Origin: Cenococcum geophilum 1.58
Taxonomy: Eukaryota; Ascomycota; Dothideomycetes; Gloniales; Gloniaceae
DNA: 64,000 nt
NCBI GenBank assembly: GCA_001692895.1
Contig: KV748240.1
Span: 627,239 to 691,238 of the forward strand
Direction: 5' to 3'
Program-made: the position numbers and the translations under genes
Notes under the pieces: model-generated
Seen by the model: only the letters and a program-made list of their open reading frames with translations
The model's database searches: none
Told to the model about the DNA's origin: nothing
Part shown: one piece after another, positions 48,133 to 58,990 of the stretch
Layout of the letters: the number at the start of each line of letters is the position of its first letter
Position numbering within the stretch: position 1 is the stretch's first letter

Positions 48133-51100
48133 CCTATCCTTCTTAGTAATGCTATTTAACTATTTATAGTTAATATATAACCTAAGTTTCCCGTTTTTCT
48201 TAGGTATAAATAATACTAGATAACCTACTAATAACTATAATAGTCTAATATATCCCTTTTATAAATTCTCCTAAACGAACTCCTTTAACGCTTTTAACTC
48301 CTCCTAGGTTAGTTTATATATTAAAAAGAACCTTAAACTTATTCCTAGTTCTAATCTTATCTTATAGTCCTATACTATGTAATTTAACAGCTTTTTACTT
48401 TCTAAACCCTATAGCTGCTTGCTATACTTATGGTATCTTTTTAGTATATAACTTAAATTATCTTTAGCCTCTTTATAGGTTGCTCCCGCTTAATACTATA
48501 CTAACTTAGTTTATTATCGCATTTTATGCCGTTATATATCTCTAATATTAACTTATTCTATAACCTAATTAATTCTTAAATTATATTTCTATAACTAAGG
48601 CATCCCTAAAACTACCTCGTCCTTCCCTAATAGTAGGATATTAAAAGACATCGTAACTACTTTTCCTTTAATAGTTAGCTAAATTGGTCCTATCTTAAGA
48701 TTAATAATGCTTCCTCTATAGGCTATCAGATCTCCTAAAATTGTTACTAATAGGTAAGGCCTTTTTTTCTGCCTATATAGTAATCCTATTTTTTTAACTA
48801 CTGCTAGTAAGATATAGTTCCTTATTACTCTACTATCTATTAATACTTTAAACTATTAATCTTATTACTTAATTTTTAAATTTAGGTATTAACTATAAAT
48901 TCCTTTAAGGGTCTAAGGCTTTATTACTGGCTCCCTCTAGTTTTATAGGCCTCTTTTTTTCCTAACTATTAGCTTAATCCTAGCTCCTCCTTAGGCTAAT
49001 ACCTTATGCATTTTTTTTCTCCTATATACTATAAACACGTATTCTCTAAGTATTTCTACCACTATTATCTATCTAGGTATTCTTCTATTAGGAATCTTCT
49101 TAGTTAAAGTACTAAATCCTCTAATTCTAGTTCCTTTACTAAATGCCATCCGTATATATATTTAGCATTTTTATATTTACGCTTATTTAGCGCCTAATAT
49201 ATCCTTATAGGGTATTTCTTATTTTTAGCCTTTAGTGCCTTATATATATTATACTAGTTATCTATATATATAATCCATGCCAGTATATAGTACGCTAGGT
49301 GCTTTAAATTAACTCTTAATTTATCTTTATCCTTAAGTTTAAATCCTTATCTAGGTAATCTAAACATTAGTCTCTTGTTTGTAGGTACTAAGATTTATCT
49401 TTTACTTTTTTAGTCCTTTAATTCTTCTTCTAGATCTTTTAATATTATAATTAATGCTCCTTTAATATAACTTATACGTTTCTTAGTAATTAGTATATCT
49501 TAAATAAATCACTCGTCTATTTATATATAGAAATTCTCCTATTTATCGTTATATCTCTATCTATACCACTTTTAGTATAGCTATATAAGTATATACGTCT
49601 TATCTATAAGGAAGTATCTTATTATTACTATATTATAATAGCCCTTTATATACCTTTCTTTAAACCTAATAGGGATTTCTAAATCCTCTTCCTGTTTTAG
49701 TTCTTTAAGCTACTTTACCCTGGGCGTGCCTGTTCTAGGCCTATTTATAATTTTCCGCGTTAGTTATTTACCCCTAGTTCTACTAAACTCTTAATACCCT
49801 TTTTACTCTTACTATAGCTTAACTCTATTCTTAAGTTTTACTTAGTCTTCTTCTAGTTTACGCCTAGTATTTAAACTATTAAACTCTCTAAGTTTCTTAG
49901 TTCTTATATTAACCTCTTATTCTATTAACTAAATCTTTTATTAAAGTAATAACTCATGTTTTATATTCGTGTATTAAAAACTCTTATCCCGTACTTATTC
50001 TTATATCTTTAAACTAAGCCGCTACTTTTAACCACTAGTTATTGTCTGTTGTTAGTCCTTAAGCTATCCTTATCTTATCTTAAGAATCTTAGTTATCTCT
50101 TATCTCGTCTTAAAAATCTTAAGCCTATAGCTTTTTGCCTTTATTAAGTAGTGCGGTAGCTATTATAAATAATTATCTACTAAGTTTGCTCTAAAACGTT
50201 CCGCTTCTCCTATTTTATAAAGTAATAGACATTATATCTAATAGAGTATTAATTCCTATTACTAATTTAGTTTCTATTTTTAATTTAACCTCTACCTTAT
50301 TTATTACGTCCTTAAGGTTTACATGCTCCTAGTAAGCCGCCTTTATTACTTTTTTACCGCTGTTAATAGTTCGATTATTTTAACCCTTAAATACTACCAC
50401 ATAATAGAATTAGTGCGTAAAAATCTTCTCCGCTAACTGCTGGTTTGCTATACTATCTTTATCCTTATCTAATTTAAATAGTTAGTCTACTTCTTCGTCC
50501 AATTCTTTTATACCTTATAATCCTCTTAACTTAGGTTCTTATAGCTAATAGCTTACGCCATACTTAGTGTCCTTATAAATTTAGTATATGTTATTATAAT
50601 AATACGTAAAACTATTAATTAAACACTCCTTAATTCCTTATAGTACGTTATTATCCCTTTATATATATATGTCTTTTACTAGTCTAGTTCCCTATACTAT
50701 ATAGTAACTTTAACTATCTTTACAGTCCTTAGCGAAATAACCCTATTTTCCGTAATTTATATAAGCTCCTTCTTTATACTACTTTTCTTGCTATAGAGTT
50801 TACCTAAACGTCTTCTACTACTAAGATCCTTAGTTTAGCCTCTACTTTTTAGACCTTTAATTACTTAATCCTTATCCTCTAGGTTTTATAATTTCTTCCA
50901 CATCTTATAGGTTTCTTTAGTACTACTTATGTATATTAGCTCCGCGCCATACTATATCTTTTAATTTTACTTTAGTTATTGCGTGTTTTACGCCTTATAT
51001 AACTATAAAACTCTATCCTAACCCTTCTTAGCCTATTCCCTTTAGTAGATCCTATTATTAATCTTTATTACTTAATCTATTAATTCCCTTAGGGTATTTA

Positions 51101-51800
51101 CATCTTCCATTAGGATAATTAAATCTTAGACTTTTACTTTAAATCCTTGCTTATACTATGCTATAAGCGCCTTATTATTCTACTTAACTTATATTACTAG
51201 CGTCTAGAACTATATTATATACTTAATTGCTAAGGTCCTTTATATAAGGTTCTAAAGTTTTCTTTTTACTATAGTTGTTGCCTCTAGATCTTTAAACATC
51301 TATATAAGTCTTTTCGCGAATCTATCCTAGCTTATAAATATAAATTATACTTCTTAGTTAGTGGTTGTTATCCTATTAGCTTATATCTCTATAAGGTAAG
51401 ATTTAAACTATTTAAATACCCTCTTTAATAAAAATAATCCTATATATACTACTTAATCTATAGGTATTACTAACTTCACTCCTTCTTATATAACCTTAAA
51501 TCGTATCTATATAAGGAACCCTTTAAGCTTTAACTTCTCTCCTAAGAATCTCTTAATCGATAGTAACTTAACCTTTACTGCGCCTATCCCGTTAATCCTA
51601 TTTTTAAGTATTCTATTATTCTTCGTTAACTAGTTAACTATCTCTTATAGTTGCCCCATTGTTATAGGTTGCTATAAATTAGTGTCTGCTATACTAGTAT
51701 CATTACCTAACCTTAAAGTAGTTACTGCCGTTAACGGCGTGGTGGCTGCTTTTAGTAGTATATTGTTTAACTTCTTTTACTATAACTATGGTAGTAAATA

Positions 51801-52220
51801 TATTACGATACCTTGTAGTAAAAACTATAATAAATATGTAATTAGGCCGGGTATATAGGTATAGAATAGCCAACGACATAATAATAAATGGTAAAGTGGT
51901 TGCCTAATAGATTAACTCTAATTATATTCTAAGATTTACTATAAAGAAGAGAACAATTTAGGTAGGGACCGTGGTCCTTTAAATATATAATCCTACTCCT
52001 ATAAAATATACTAAGTACGCTAGTACATTAGTTCGTTAGTACGTCCCGCGTTTTTATATTCCTACGTACTTACATTCTAAACTAGTAACGTGACATTATA
52101 TAACTCGGCTACCCCTTATTTTATAGCTTAATCGGTTTTATTACCTCTTACGCTATCTTAACTAACCCATTTATGTCTCTTCTAAGTAGTGCTATTACTA
52201 CTAATATAAGGTCCGTAACA
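51801..52220 (-). repeat. Right (5') LTR of chromovirus A (420 bp)
   Basis: TATTACGATACC to GGTCCGTAACA on the plus strand. To its right is RNase H sequence of copy C, so A inserted into C. Confidence 0.85.
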
Positions 52221-52327
52221 TCCGTCTTAACTATAAATAGTCCTTTTATACCTTATAAGAATAATCTCTATTCCTTTAATACTATAACTATACTTAATAA
52301 CTCTTTATTATAAATGTTATAGTTTAG

Positions 52328-52341
52328 TTTTAGTAGTATTA
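52328..52341. repeat. Target duplication of retroposon copy 1 (left)
   Basis: TTTTAGTAGTATTA is repeated at 53362-53375. The uninterrupted sequence in copy D (near 60665) has the site once. Confidence 0.8.
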
Positions 52342-53361
52342 GTAGTAGTTCTTTGATTAACGTCTGATACGGATCCTATCTTGGCCCACGCAGACTACTC
52401 CGTCACAGGGGGGAAAACTTGTAATTTACATGAAGAAAACCCTGCAGTTGGGGGAGGAAAAACCCTATGAGCAGCCTCAGTAGGATGAAAAACCCCGATT
52501 TGCCATGTTTGCACGTAGCAGCGGCCCTGCGGGCCTACTGCACGTCCTCCTCCTTAGATGTTTTGAACTCCTTGGGAACCACTGCTTCCTTCTCTAGCTT
52601 ATCAAAGCTAGGGTTCACTACGTCCCAGCTAGGCCTTGCTGATCGATTGCTGTGTCTTATTGTCTCTTTATGTCCCATATCTTGCCCATCCCCTGTATGC
52701 TATCTCTTATGTAGACCACTGCCATATACGCCTTGCCTCCCCCCCCCTAGAGCCATTGAAGGTGTAAGGGGGATTCATCCGTTCTAACCACCGTAATACT
52801 AATAAGCGAGCGGGATATTGTGTTATTTGGGTATCTTTTATGCCTAGGCCCCAGCTAGGCCCTCTCTAAGGGTCACNACTCCGTTAAAAGGAGANAGGGA
52901 AAACCGTGGGTCGCAATCNAAGCTGCTAGGTAGTATTTGGTAGTTNAAAACGGCGAGTAACCGCATGCTCCGCGGGCGACTGCCCTAGGGGTTAGGAGGG
53001 GCCGTATATTTGCTCGTTCGTTCGTTCGCTCGTACGCTCGTTCGTCCGTCGATGTAAGGTCGTCGATGCTTTCCATTGGGGGCTAGGGGATGCTTTTAAA
53101 AGCTGTTTATCCACGTTGGATTACACAGGTGCTTAGTAGGAGAACTAGTGGCTGTATTGTAAAGGGGTACCGTTAGTAGTGGTTTTCGAGATCTCACCAT
53201 CCCATGTAAAAACTTTTCACTACGCCCCACGACGCACACAACCACCAGGTCCTACTTGCACGCGCTGTGCAACGTCTCTGCGTTGGCTCTGGGTCTGAAC
53301 TTCGAAGACCTAGGTTCGTAGCCGTCACTACGTACAGGTGCAGAATCCGTTTTCGACGGCC
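52342..53361. mobile_element. ~1.02-kb retroposon, copy 1, not RIP-mutated
   Basis: A GC-rich insertion with a perfect 14-bp target duplication in RNase H of copy C. It shares its sequence with 53630-54663 from TTCTTTGATTAACGTC to the terminal stem-loop CCGTTTTCGACGGCC. No A-tail is present. The left edge carries a short simple repeat (GTAGTA). Inside are a (CGTT)n-type tetranucleotide tract (about 53010-53050) and a few N bases near 52877-52946. A plus ORF (52467-52787, 106 codons) and a minus ORF (52873-53076) occur, with no recognised domain. A sequence resembling a Pol III B box (GGTTCGTAGCC) lies near 53313. Non-LTR-type insertion is inferred from the long duplication. Confidence 0.7.
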
Positions 53362-53629
53362 TTTTAGTAGTATTATCTTTTAACTATAATATGCTACTAG
53401 GTACTATATATTTTAGTGCTTTTATAGTAAATATACTCCTAGTATAAAGTCTAATATATCCGTTTCTATAACCATTTCTAACTTTAGTTAGTAAATCTTA
53501 AGGATTAGATCCTAGGTAAATAACTCCTTAAGTTTCTTAAATAGCTTCTTTTATTCGTGTCCCTATATCTATAGTTTCTCTTTTTATATTAGCCTTATAA
53601 AGGGTTTAATATTCTTTAACTACTATATA

Positions 53630-54663
53630 GAGAGAGATTCTTTAATTAACGTCTAATACGGATCCTACTGGCCTACGCAGACTACTCCGTCGTAGGGGGG
53701 GAAACTTATAATTTACATGAAGAAAACCCTGCAGTTAGGGGAGGAAAAACCCTATAAGCCACCTCAGTAGGATAAAAAACCCTAATTTACTATATCCGTC
53801 CGTAGCAGCGGCCCTATAGGTCTATGGCTACGTCCTATCCTCCTTAGATGTTCGAACTCCTTGGGAACTACTACTTCCTTCTTTAGCTTACCTAAAGCTA
53901 GGGTTTATTACGTCCTAGCTAGGCCTTGCCACTTAATTGCTGTGTCTTATCTTATTATCTCCTATATCTTAACCATCCCCTATATACTATCTCTTATTAA
54001 CTATTACTATATACGCTATACCTCCCCCCTTTAGGGCCTATTAAAGGCGTAAGGGGGATTTATCTATTCTAGCCTAACTACTATTCTAATACCGAAAGGC
54101 GAGCGGGATATATATGCTTTGGGTATCTTTTGTGCCTAGGCCCCAGCTAGGCCCTTTCTAAGGGTCACTACTCCGTCAAAAGGAGATAAGGAAAACCGTA
54201 GGGGGTTATAATCTAGGCTGCCAGGCAGTATTACGGCAGTATTACGGCAGTAAAACGGCGAGTAACCGCATGCTCCGCGGGCGATCGCCCTAAGGGTTAG
54301 GAGGGGCCATATATTTGCTCGTTCGTTCGCGCTCACTCATTCGTCAATATAAGGTCGTCAATGCTTTTTATTAGGATTTGGGGATGTTATTGAATACTAT
54401 GCATTTACGTTAGATCGTACAGGTAGGCTTAGGTTAGTAGTAGTAGCTATTAACATAAAGGAAGGGGCAACCGTAGTAGTGGTTTTCGAGATCTCACCAT
54501 CCTATATGAAAACTTTTTACTACCGCCTACGACGTTCGACGACCACAACCACCACCTCACCTACACGCTGTGCGACGTCTCTGCGTTAGCTCTAGATCTA
54601 AATTTTAAAGACCTAAGTTTGTAGCCGTCACCACATACAGATGCAGAGTCCGTTTTTAACGGC
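53630..54663. mobile_element. ~1.03-kb retroposon, copy 2, RIP-mutated
   Basis: Same element and orientation as copy 1 and also in copy C, with a 16-bp target duplication CTTTAACTACTATATA (53614-53629, 54664-54679). The left edge has a different simple repeat (GAGAGAG). The terminal stem is kept as CCGTTTTTAACGGCC. The minus-strand frame at 54136-54336 shares its ARGACGYSPF segment with copy 1's minus frame. C-to-T and G-to-A changes relative to copy 1 are plentiful. Confidence 0.75.
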
Positions 54664-57600
54664 CTTTAACTACTATATAATAAACCTTTTATAGTAGTTA
54701 TAAACCCCTAAAAATAATCTTAATTATATAACGTTCCCTAGTTCTTACTAACTTACTATAGCTTCTACCTTCTTTAGGTCTATATTAATATAACCTAGTT
54801 TAATAATAAATCCTATAAAGTCTGTCTTTTTTATAAAAAATTATATTTCTTAATTGCTACTAGCATCTTCTCCTTTTATAGTCTCTTTAGGACCTAGTTA
54901 ACATATTCTCTATACTCTTCCTTAGTTATTAAGTAAATAATATTATTATTAAGGTATACTATAATGAATTTATCTAAGTATTTTCCTAATATATTGTTAA
55001 TTCTTTTCTAGAATATTACTAGTGCATTTATAAGCCTAAATTATATAACTAATAGTTTATTTAGTCCTTCCTTTAACCTAAAGGCTACCTTTTATTTATT
55101 GCCCTCCTTAATTCTAATCTAATAGTATATTTATTTTAGGTCTATCTTATAAAGATCTATACATTCCCTATCCTATCCTAAATCTCGCTAATTAAGGGTA
55201 AAAAGTATCTATCCTTTTTAGTAATGCTATTTAACTATTTATAGTTAATGCATAGCCTAAGTTTCCCGTTTTTTTATAGTTATAAACAGTACTAGATAAC
55301 CCGCTAATAACTGTAATAGTCTAATATATTCTTTTTATAGATTTTCTTAGACAAACTCTTTTAATGCGCTTAACTCCTCTTAAGTTAGCCTATAAATTAG
55401 AAAAAACCTTTAACTTATTCTTAGTTCTAATTCTATTTTATAGTCCCATATTATATACTTTAATAGCTTTTTACTTTCTTGGCCCTATAGCTCTTTACTA
55501 TACTTATAGTATCTTTTTAATATATAGCTTAAGTCATCTTTAGCCTCTTTATACGTTACGCCCGCCTAGTACTATAATAATTTAACCTATTGTTATATTT
55601 TACAGCGTTAAGTATCCTTAATATCGACCCGTCCTATAACCTAATTAATTCTTAGATTATATTCCTATAACTAAGGCATTTTTAAAACTGCTTCATCCTT
55701 TCCTAATAGTAGGATGTTAAAGGATATTATAATTGCTCTTCTTTTAATGGCTACTTATATAGGTTCTGTTTTAAGATTAATAATGCCTCCTCTATAGGCT
55801 ATTAGATCTCCTAAAATCGTAATTAATAGGTAAGGGTTCTCCTTTTACCTATATAGTAATCCTATTCTTTTAACTGCTGCTAGTAAAATATAATTCCTTA
55901 TTGCTCTACTATCTATTAGTGCTTTAAATCGCTAATCTTACTACTTAATTTTTAGATTTAAGTGTTAACCTTAAATTCCTTTAAGGGTCTAAGGCTTTAC
56001 TACTAGTTCCCTCTAGTTTTATAGGCCTCGTCTTTTTCTAACCATTAGCTTAATCCTAGCTCCTCTACTAGCTAATATCTTATTTATTTTTTGTCCTTAA
56101 TATACTATAGATACGTGTTTTTTAAGCAGTTCTACTACTATTATCTATTTAGGTATTTCTCCGTTAGGAATCTTTTTAGCTAAAGTACTAAATTGCCTAA
56201 TTCTGGTCCTTCTACTAAATGCTATCTATATATATATTTAGTATTTCTATATTTATGCTTATTTAGTACCTAATATATTCTAATAGGGTATTTCTTATTT
56301 TTGGCCTTTAGTGCCCTATATATATCGCACTGGTCGTCTATATATATAATTTATACCAATATATAATATGCCGAATACTTTAGTTTAACTCTTAGTTTAT
56401 TTTTATCCTTAAGTTTAAACTTTTATCTAGGTAATTAGAACGTTGGTTTCTTATTTATAGGTATTAAGATTTATCTTTTACTTCTTTAGTCCTCTAATCT
56501 TCCTTCTAAGTCCTTTAATATTATAATTAATGCTCCTTTAATATAACTTATATGTTTCTTAGTAATTAGTATATTTTAAATAACTTTTTTGTCCATCTAT
56601 ATATAGAAATCTTCCTACTTATTATTATATCTTTATCTATACTACTTTTAGTATAACTACGTAAGTATATACGGCGTATTTATAAGAAAATATCTTATTA
56701 TTACTGCGTTATAATAGCCCTTTATATACCTTTTTTCGAACCTAATAGGGACTTCTAGGTCCTCTTCCTATTCTAGTTCTTTTAGCTATTTAGCTCTAGG
56801 CGTACCTATTTTAGGCCTATTTATAATTCTTTATATAGGTCTTTTCCCTCTAGTTCCTCTAAACTCTTAATACCCTTTTTATTCTTACTATAGCTTAATT
56901 CTACTTTTAAACCCTAACTAGTCTTCTTCTAGTTTACGCCTAGTGTTTAAACTCTTAAAGTCCTTAAACTTTATAACTTTTATATTATTATTCTACTCTT
57001 TTAGCTAAACACTTTATTTATCTTTTATTAGAGTAATTACTTATTCTCTATACTTATGCTTAGGGAATCTTCGTCCTATACTAATTTATATATCTTTAAA
57101 CTAAGTCTCTACTCTTAACTATTAGTTTTCGTCCGTTATAGGTCCTTAATCTATCCTTATCTCGTTTTAAGAATTTTAGGTTTATAGCCTTTTACCTTTA
57201 TTAAGTAGTGCGGTAGCTATAGTAAATAATTATCTACTAAGTTTGCCTTAAAATTTCCGCTTTTCCTATTTTATAAAGTAATAGATACTATATTTAATAG
57301 AGTATTAATTCTTATTACCAATTTAGTTTCTATTTCTAATTTAGCCTCTACCTTAGTTATTACGTCTTTAAGGTCTATATACTTCTAGTAAGCCGCCTTT
57401 ATTACCTTACTATTGCTATTAATAGTCTAATTGTCTTAATCCTTAGATTCTACCGCTTAATAGAATTAATATATAAGAAACTTCTCTACTAACTACTAAT
57501 TATATATACCATTTTTGTTCTTATCTAATTTAAAGAGTTAGTCTACTTCTTTATCCAATTCTCTTATACCCTAAAGTCCTCTTAACTTAGGCTTTTATAG

Positions 57601-57763
57601 CTAATAGCTTACGCTATACTTAGTATCCTTATAAATTCGGTATACGTTATTATAATAATACGCAAAACTATTAATTAAACACTCTTTAGTTCCTTATAGC
57701 ATATTATCGTCCCTTTATATATATATATATTATCTACTAGTCTAGTTCCCTTTACTGCGTAGT

Positions 57764-58176
57764 TGTTACGAAGCCTTATAGGGGTACTACGGTGGACTTG
57801 TAATTGGGCTAGGTATATAGGTAGAGAGAATTAATTAACAACGTAATAATAACTAGTAAAGTAGTTGCCTAACAGATTAACTCTAATTATATTTTAAGAA
57901 TTACTATAAAGAAGAGACCTATCTAAAGTAGAGACTGGGGTCCTTTAAATATATATCCTTACTCCTAAGAAATATACCAAGTACGCCGGTACGTTAGTGT
58001 GTCGGTACGTCTCGCGTTCTTACGTTTTTACGTTCCTACATTCCGAACTAATAACATAATATATTATATAACTTAGCTACCCCTTATTCTATAGCTTAAT
58101 TGGTTTTATTACCTTAACTAACCCATTTATATCTCCTTTAAGTAGTGCTACTACTGCTAATATAAGGTCCGTAACA
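57764..58176 (-). repeat. 3' LTR of chromovirus D (413 bp)
   Basis: TGTTACGAAGCC to GGTCCGTAACA on the plus strand, homologous to 51801-52220 and 33920-34249. Confidence 0.88.
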
Positions 58177-58192
58177 CTATCCCCCTCCTCCT
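58177..58192 (-). other. Polypurine tract of chromovirus D
   Basis: Plus-strand CTATCCCCCTCCTCCT, purine-rich on the element strand, adjoining the LTR. Confidence 0.7.
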
Positions 58193-58539
58193 TATCTTTA
58201 TCCTTAAAGATATCTCCTATCTCTAAGTCATTAATTAGAGGTATAGCATTTCAGTCTTTAATTTAGTGACCTTAATTTATAATGCCTTTTATTAAATCCT
58301 TTATATCTAATTATTGTAATTAGCTAGTAACTATTATACTTTCTCTTAGTAAAGTTATGCCGTCCTATTCTCGTTGCGTTAAGAAGAAATTAGTATATAT
58401 CGCGATTACTTTACCAACCGGTCGCCAATCTTCCTCTTATATTAAGTATACGCGAGCGAATATACAATTGTCCTATAATATTTAATCCGTCTCTAATACT
58501 AAATATAATTATCTAATTCTTTATTATAGACGTCTTATT

Positions 58540-58990
58540 TATCTAATTTATTATAGGGTCTCGTATTTAATTTAAGGCCTTTTACCTTAAGGGTAAGCTG
58601 TTTCTAGCCCTTACTAAAGTTTATAGGCTTTATAATAATAGTAAGCGTATTTATACTAAAGAGCGTCAAGTGTTTAACGCCTAAATAGCTACTTAAGCTC
58701 ATCTACTTCGTCTTAAAAAGGTCTATAAGAAGGTTTATTTAAAAGAGTAGAAGCTTATTAAATAGGGTCTATATAAGTTAGAAGCTAAGGAAGCCAAAAG
58801 GGATTCTAATTAAGAAGAGGCGGAAATAACTTATACGCTAGTAGTAGATCCTCTAAGTTCTTTAGTTCTTTTATTACCTTTAACTAATCCTTTTACTTCT
58901 AATCCGTATTTCTTAATACTGCCTAACCTATTCTCTTTTAATACTCCTACACCTTTCTTATAGTATTCTTTAAATTTTCTAGTAGCTTTT
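58540..58990 (+). pseudogene. Antisense ORF remnant between the chromodomain and 3' LTR (chromovirus D)
   Basis: Same position and protein blocks as 34560-35090 in copy A, on the strand opposite to pol. RIP-degraded. Confidence 0.5.

Larger units (their letters stand above)
33920..52220 (-). mobile_element. Chromodomain Ty3/gypsy (chromovirus) copy A, RIP-broken, with nested elements
   Basis: A minus-strand element. Its right (5') LTR is 51801-52220 and its left (3') LTR is truncated at 33920 by the copia LTR. From right to left: gag (about 51750-49000) with a zinc-knuckle region near 50730-50775, protease (about 48900-48400), RT (48330-48138 and 40115-39600), RNase H (39500-39302 and 36748-36600), integrase (about 36500-35350), then a GDKV..LYKNFKS block and a chromodomain (about 35400-35060). 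Chromovirus B interrupts the RT and a TIR element interrupts the RNase H. A polypurine tract abuts the left LTR. It is broken in every domain, mostly by RIP. Copies C and D in this window are of the same family. Confidence 0.88.
52221..57763 (-). mobile_element. Chromovirus copy C (internal part), RIP-broken
   Basis: A minus-strand pol and gag interior of the same family as A and D. It begins in RNase H (52221-52341, 53376-53613), then RT (about 54680-55330), protease (about 55400-55950) and gag (about 55950-57763). The left end is cut by copy A and the right end (gag, before the zinc-knuckle region) by copy D. Two copies of a ~1-kb retroposon lie inside. Broken in every domain. Confidence 0.85.

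Noticed and set aside
52467-52787. 106-codon plus-strand ORF in retroposon copy 1
   Set aside because: No domain is recognised. I noted it inside the element entry but do not call it a gene.
52940-53000. rRNA-derived fragment (AACGGCGAGTAACCGC resembles a large-subunit rRNA phrase)
   Set aside because: Similarity covers only about 12 bases and does not continue on either side.
53284-53335. tRNA-like or Pol III promoter (TGGCTCTGGG ... GGTTCGTAGCC)
   Set aside because: Spacing between the A-box-like and B-box-like motifs (about 29 bases) is too short for a normal tRNA-derived promoter, and it lies near the end opposite to where a SINE head is expected for the plus orientation. Kept only as a hint.
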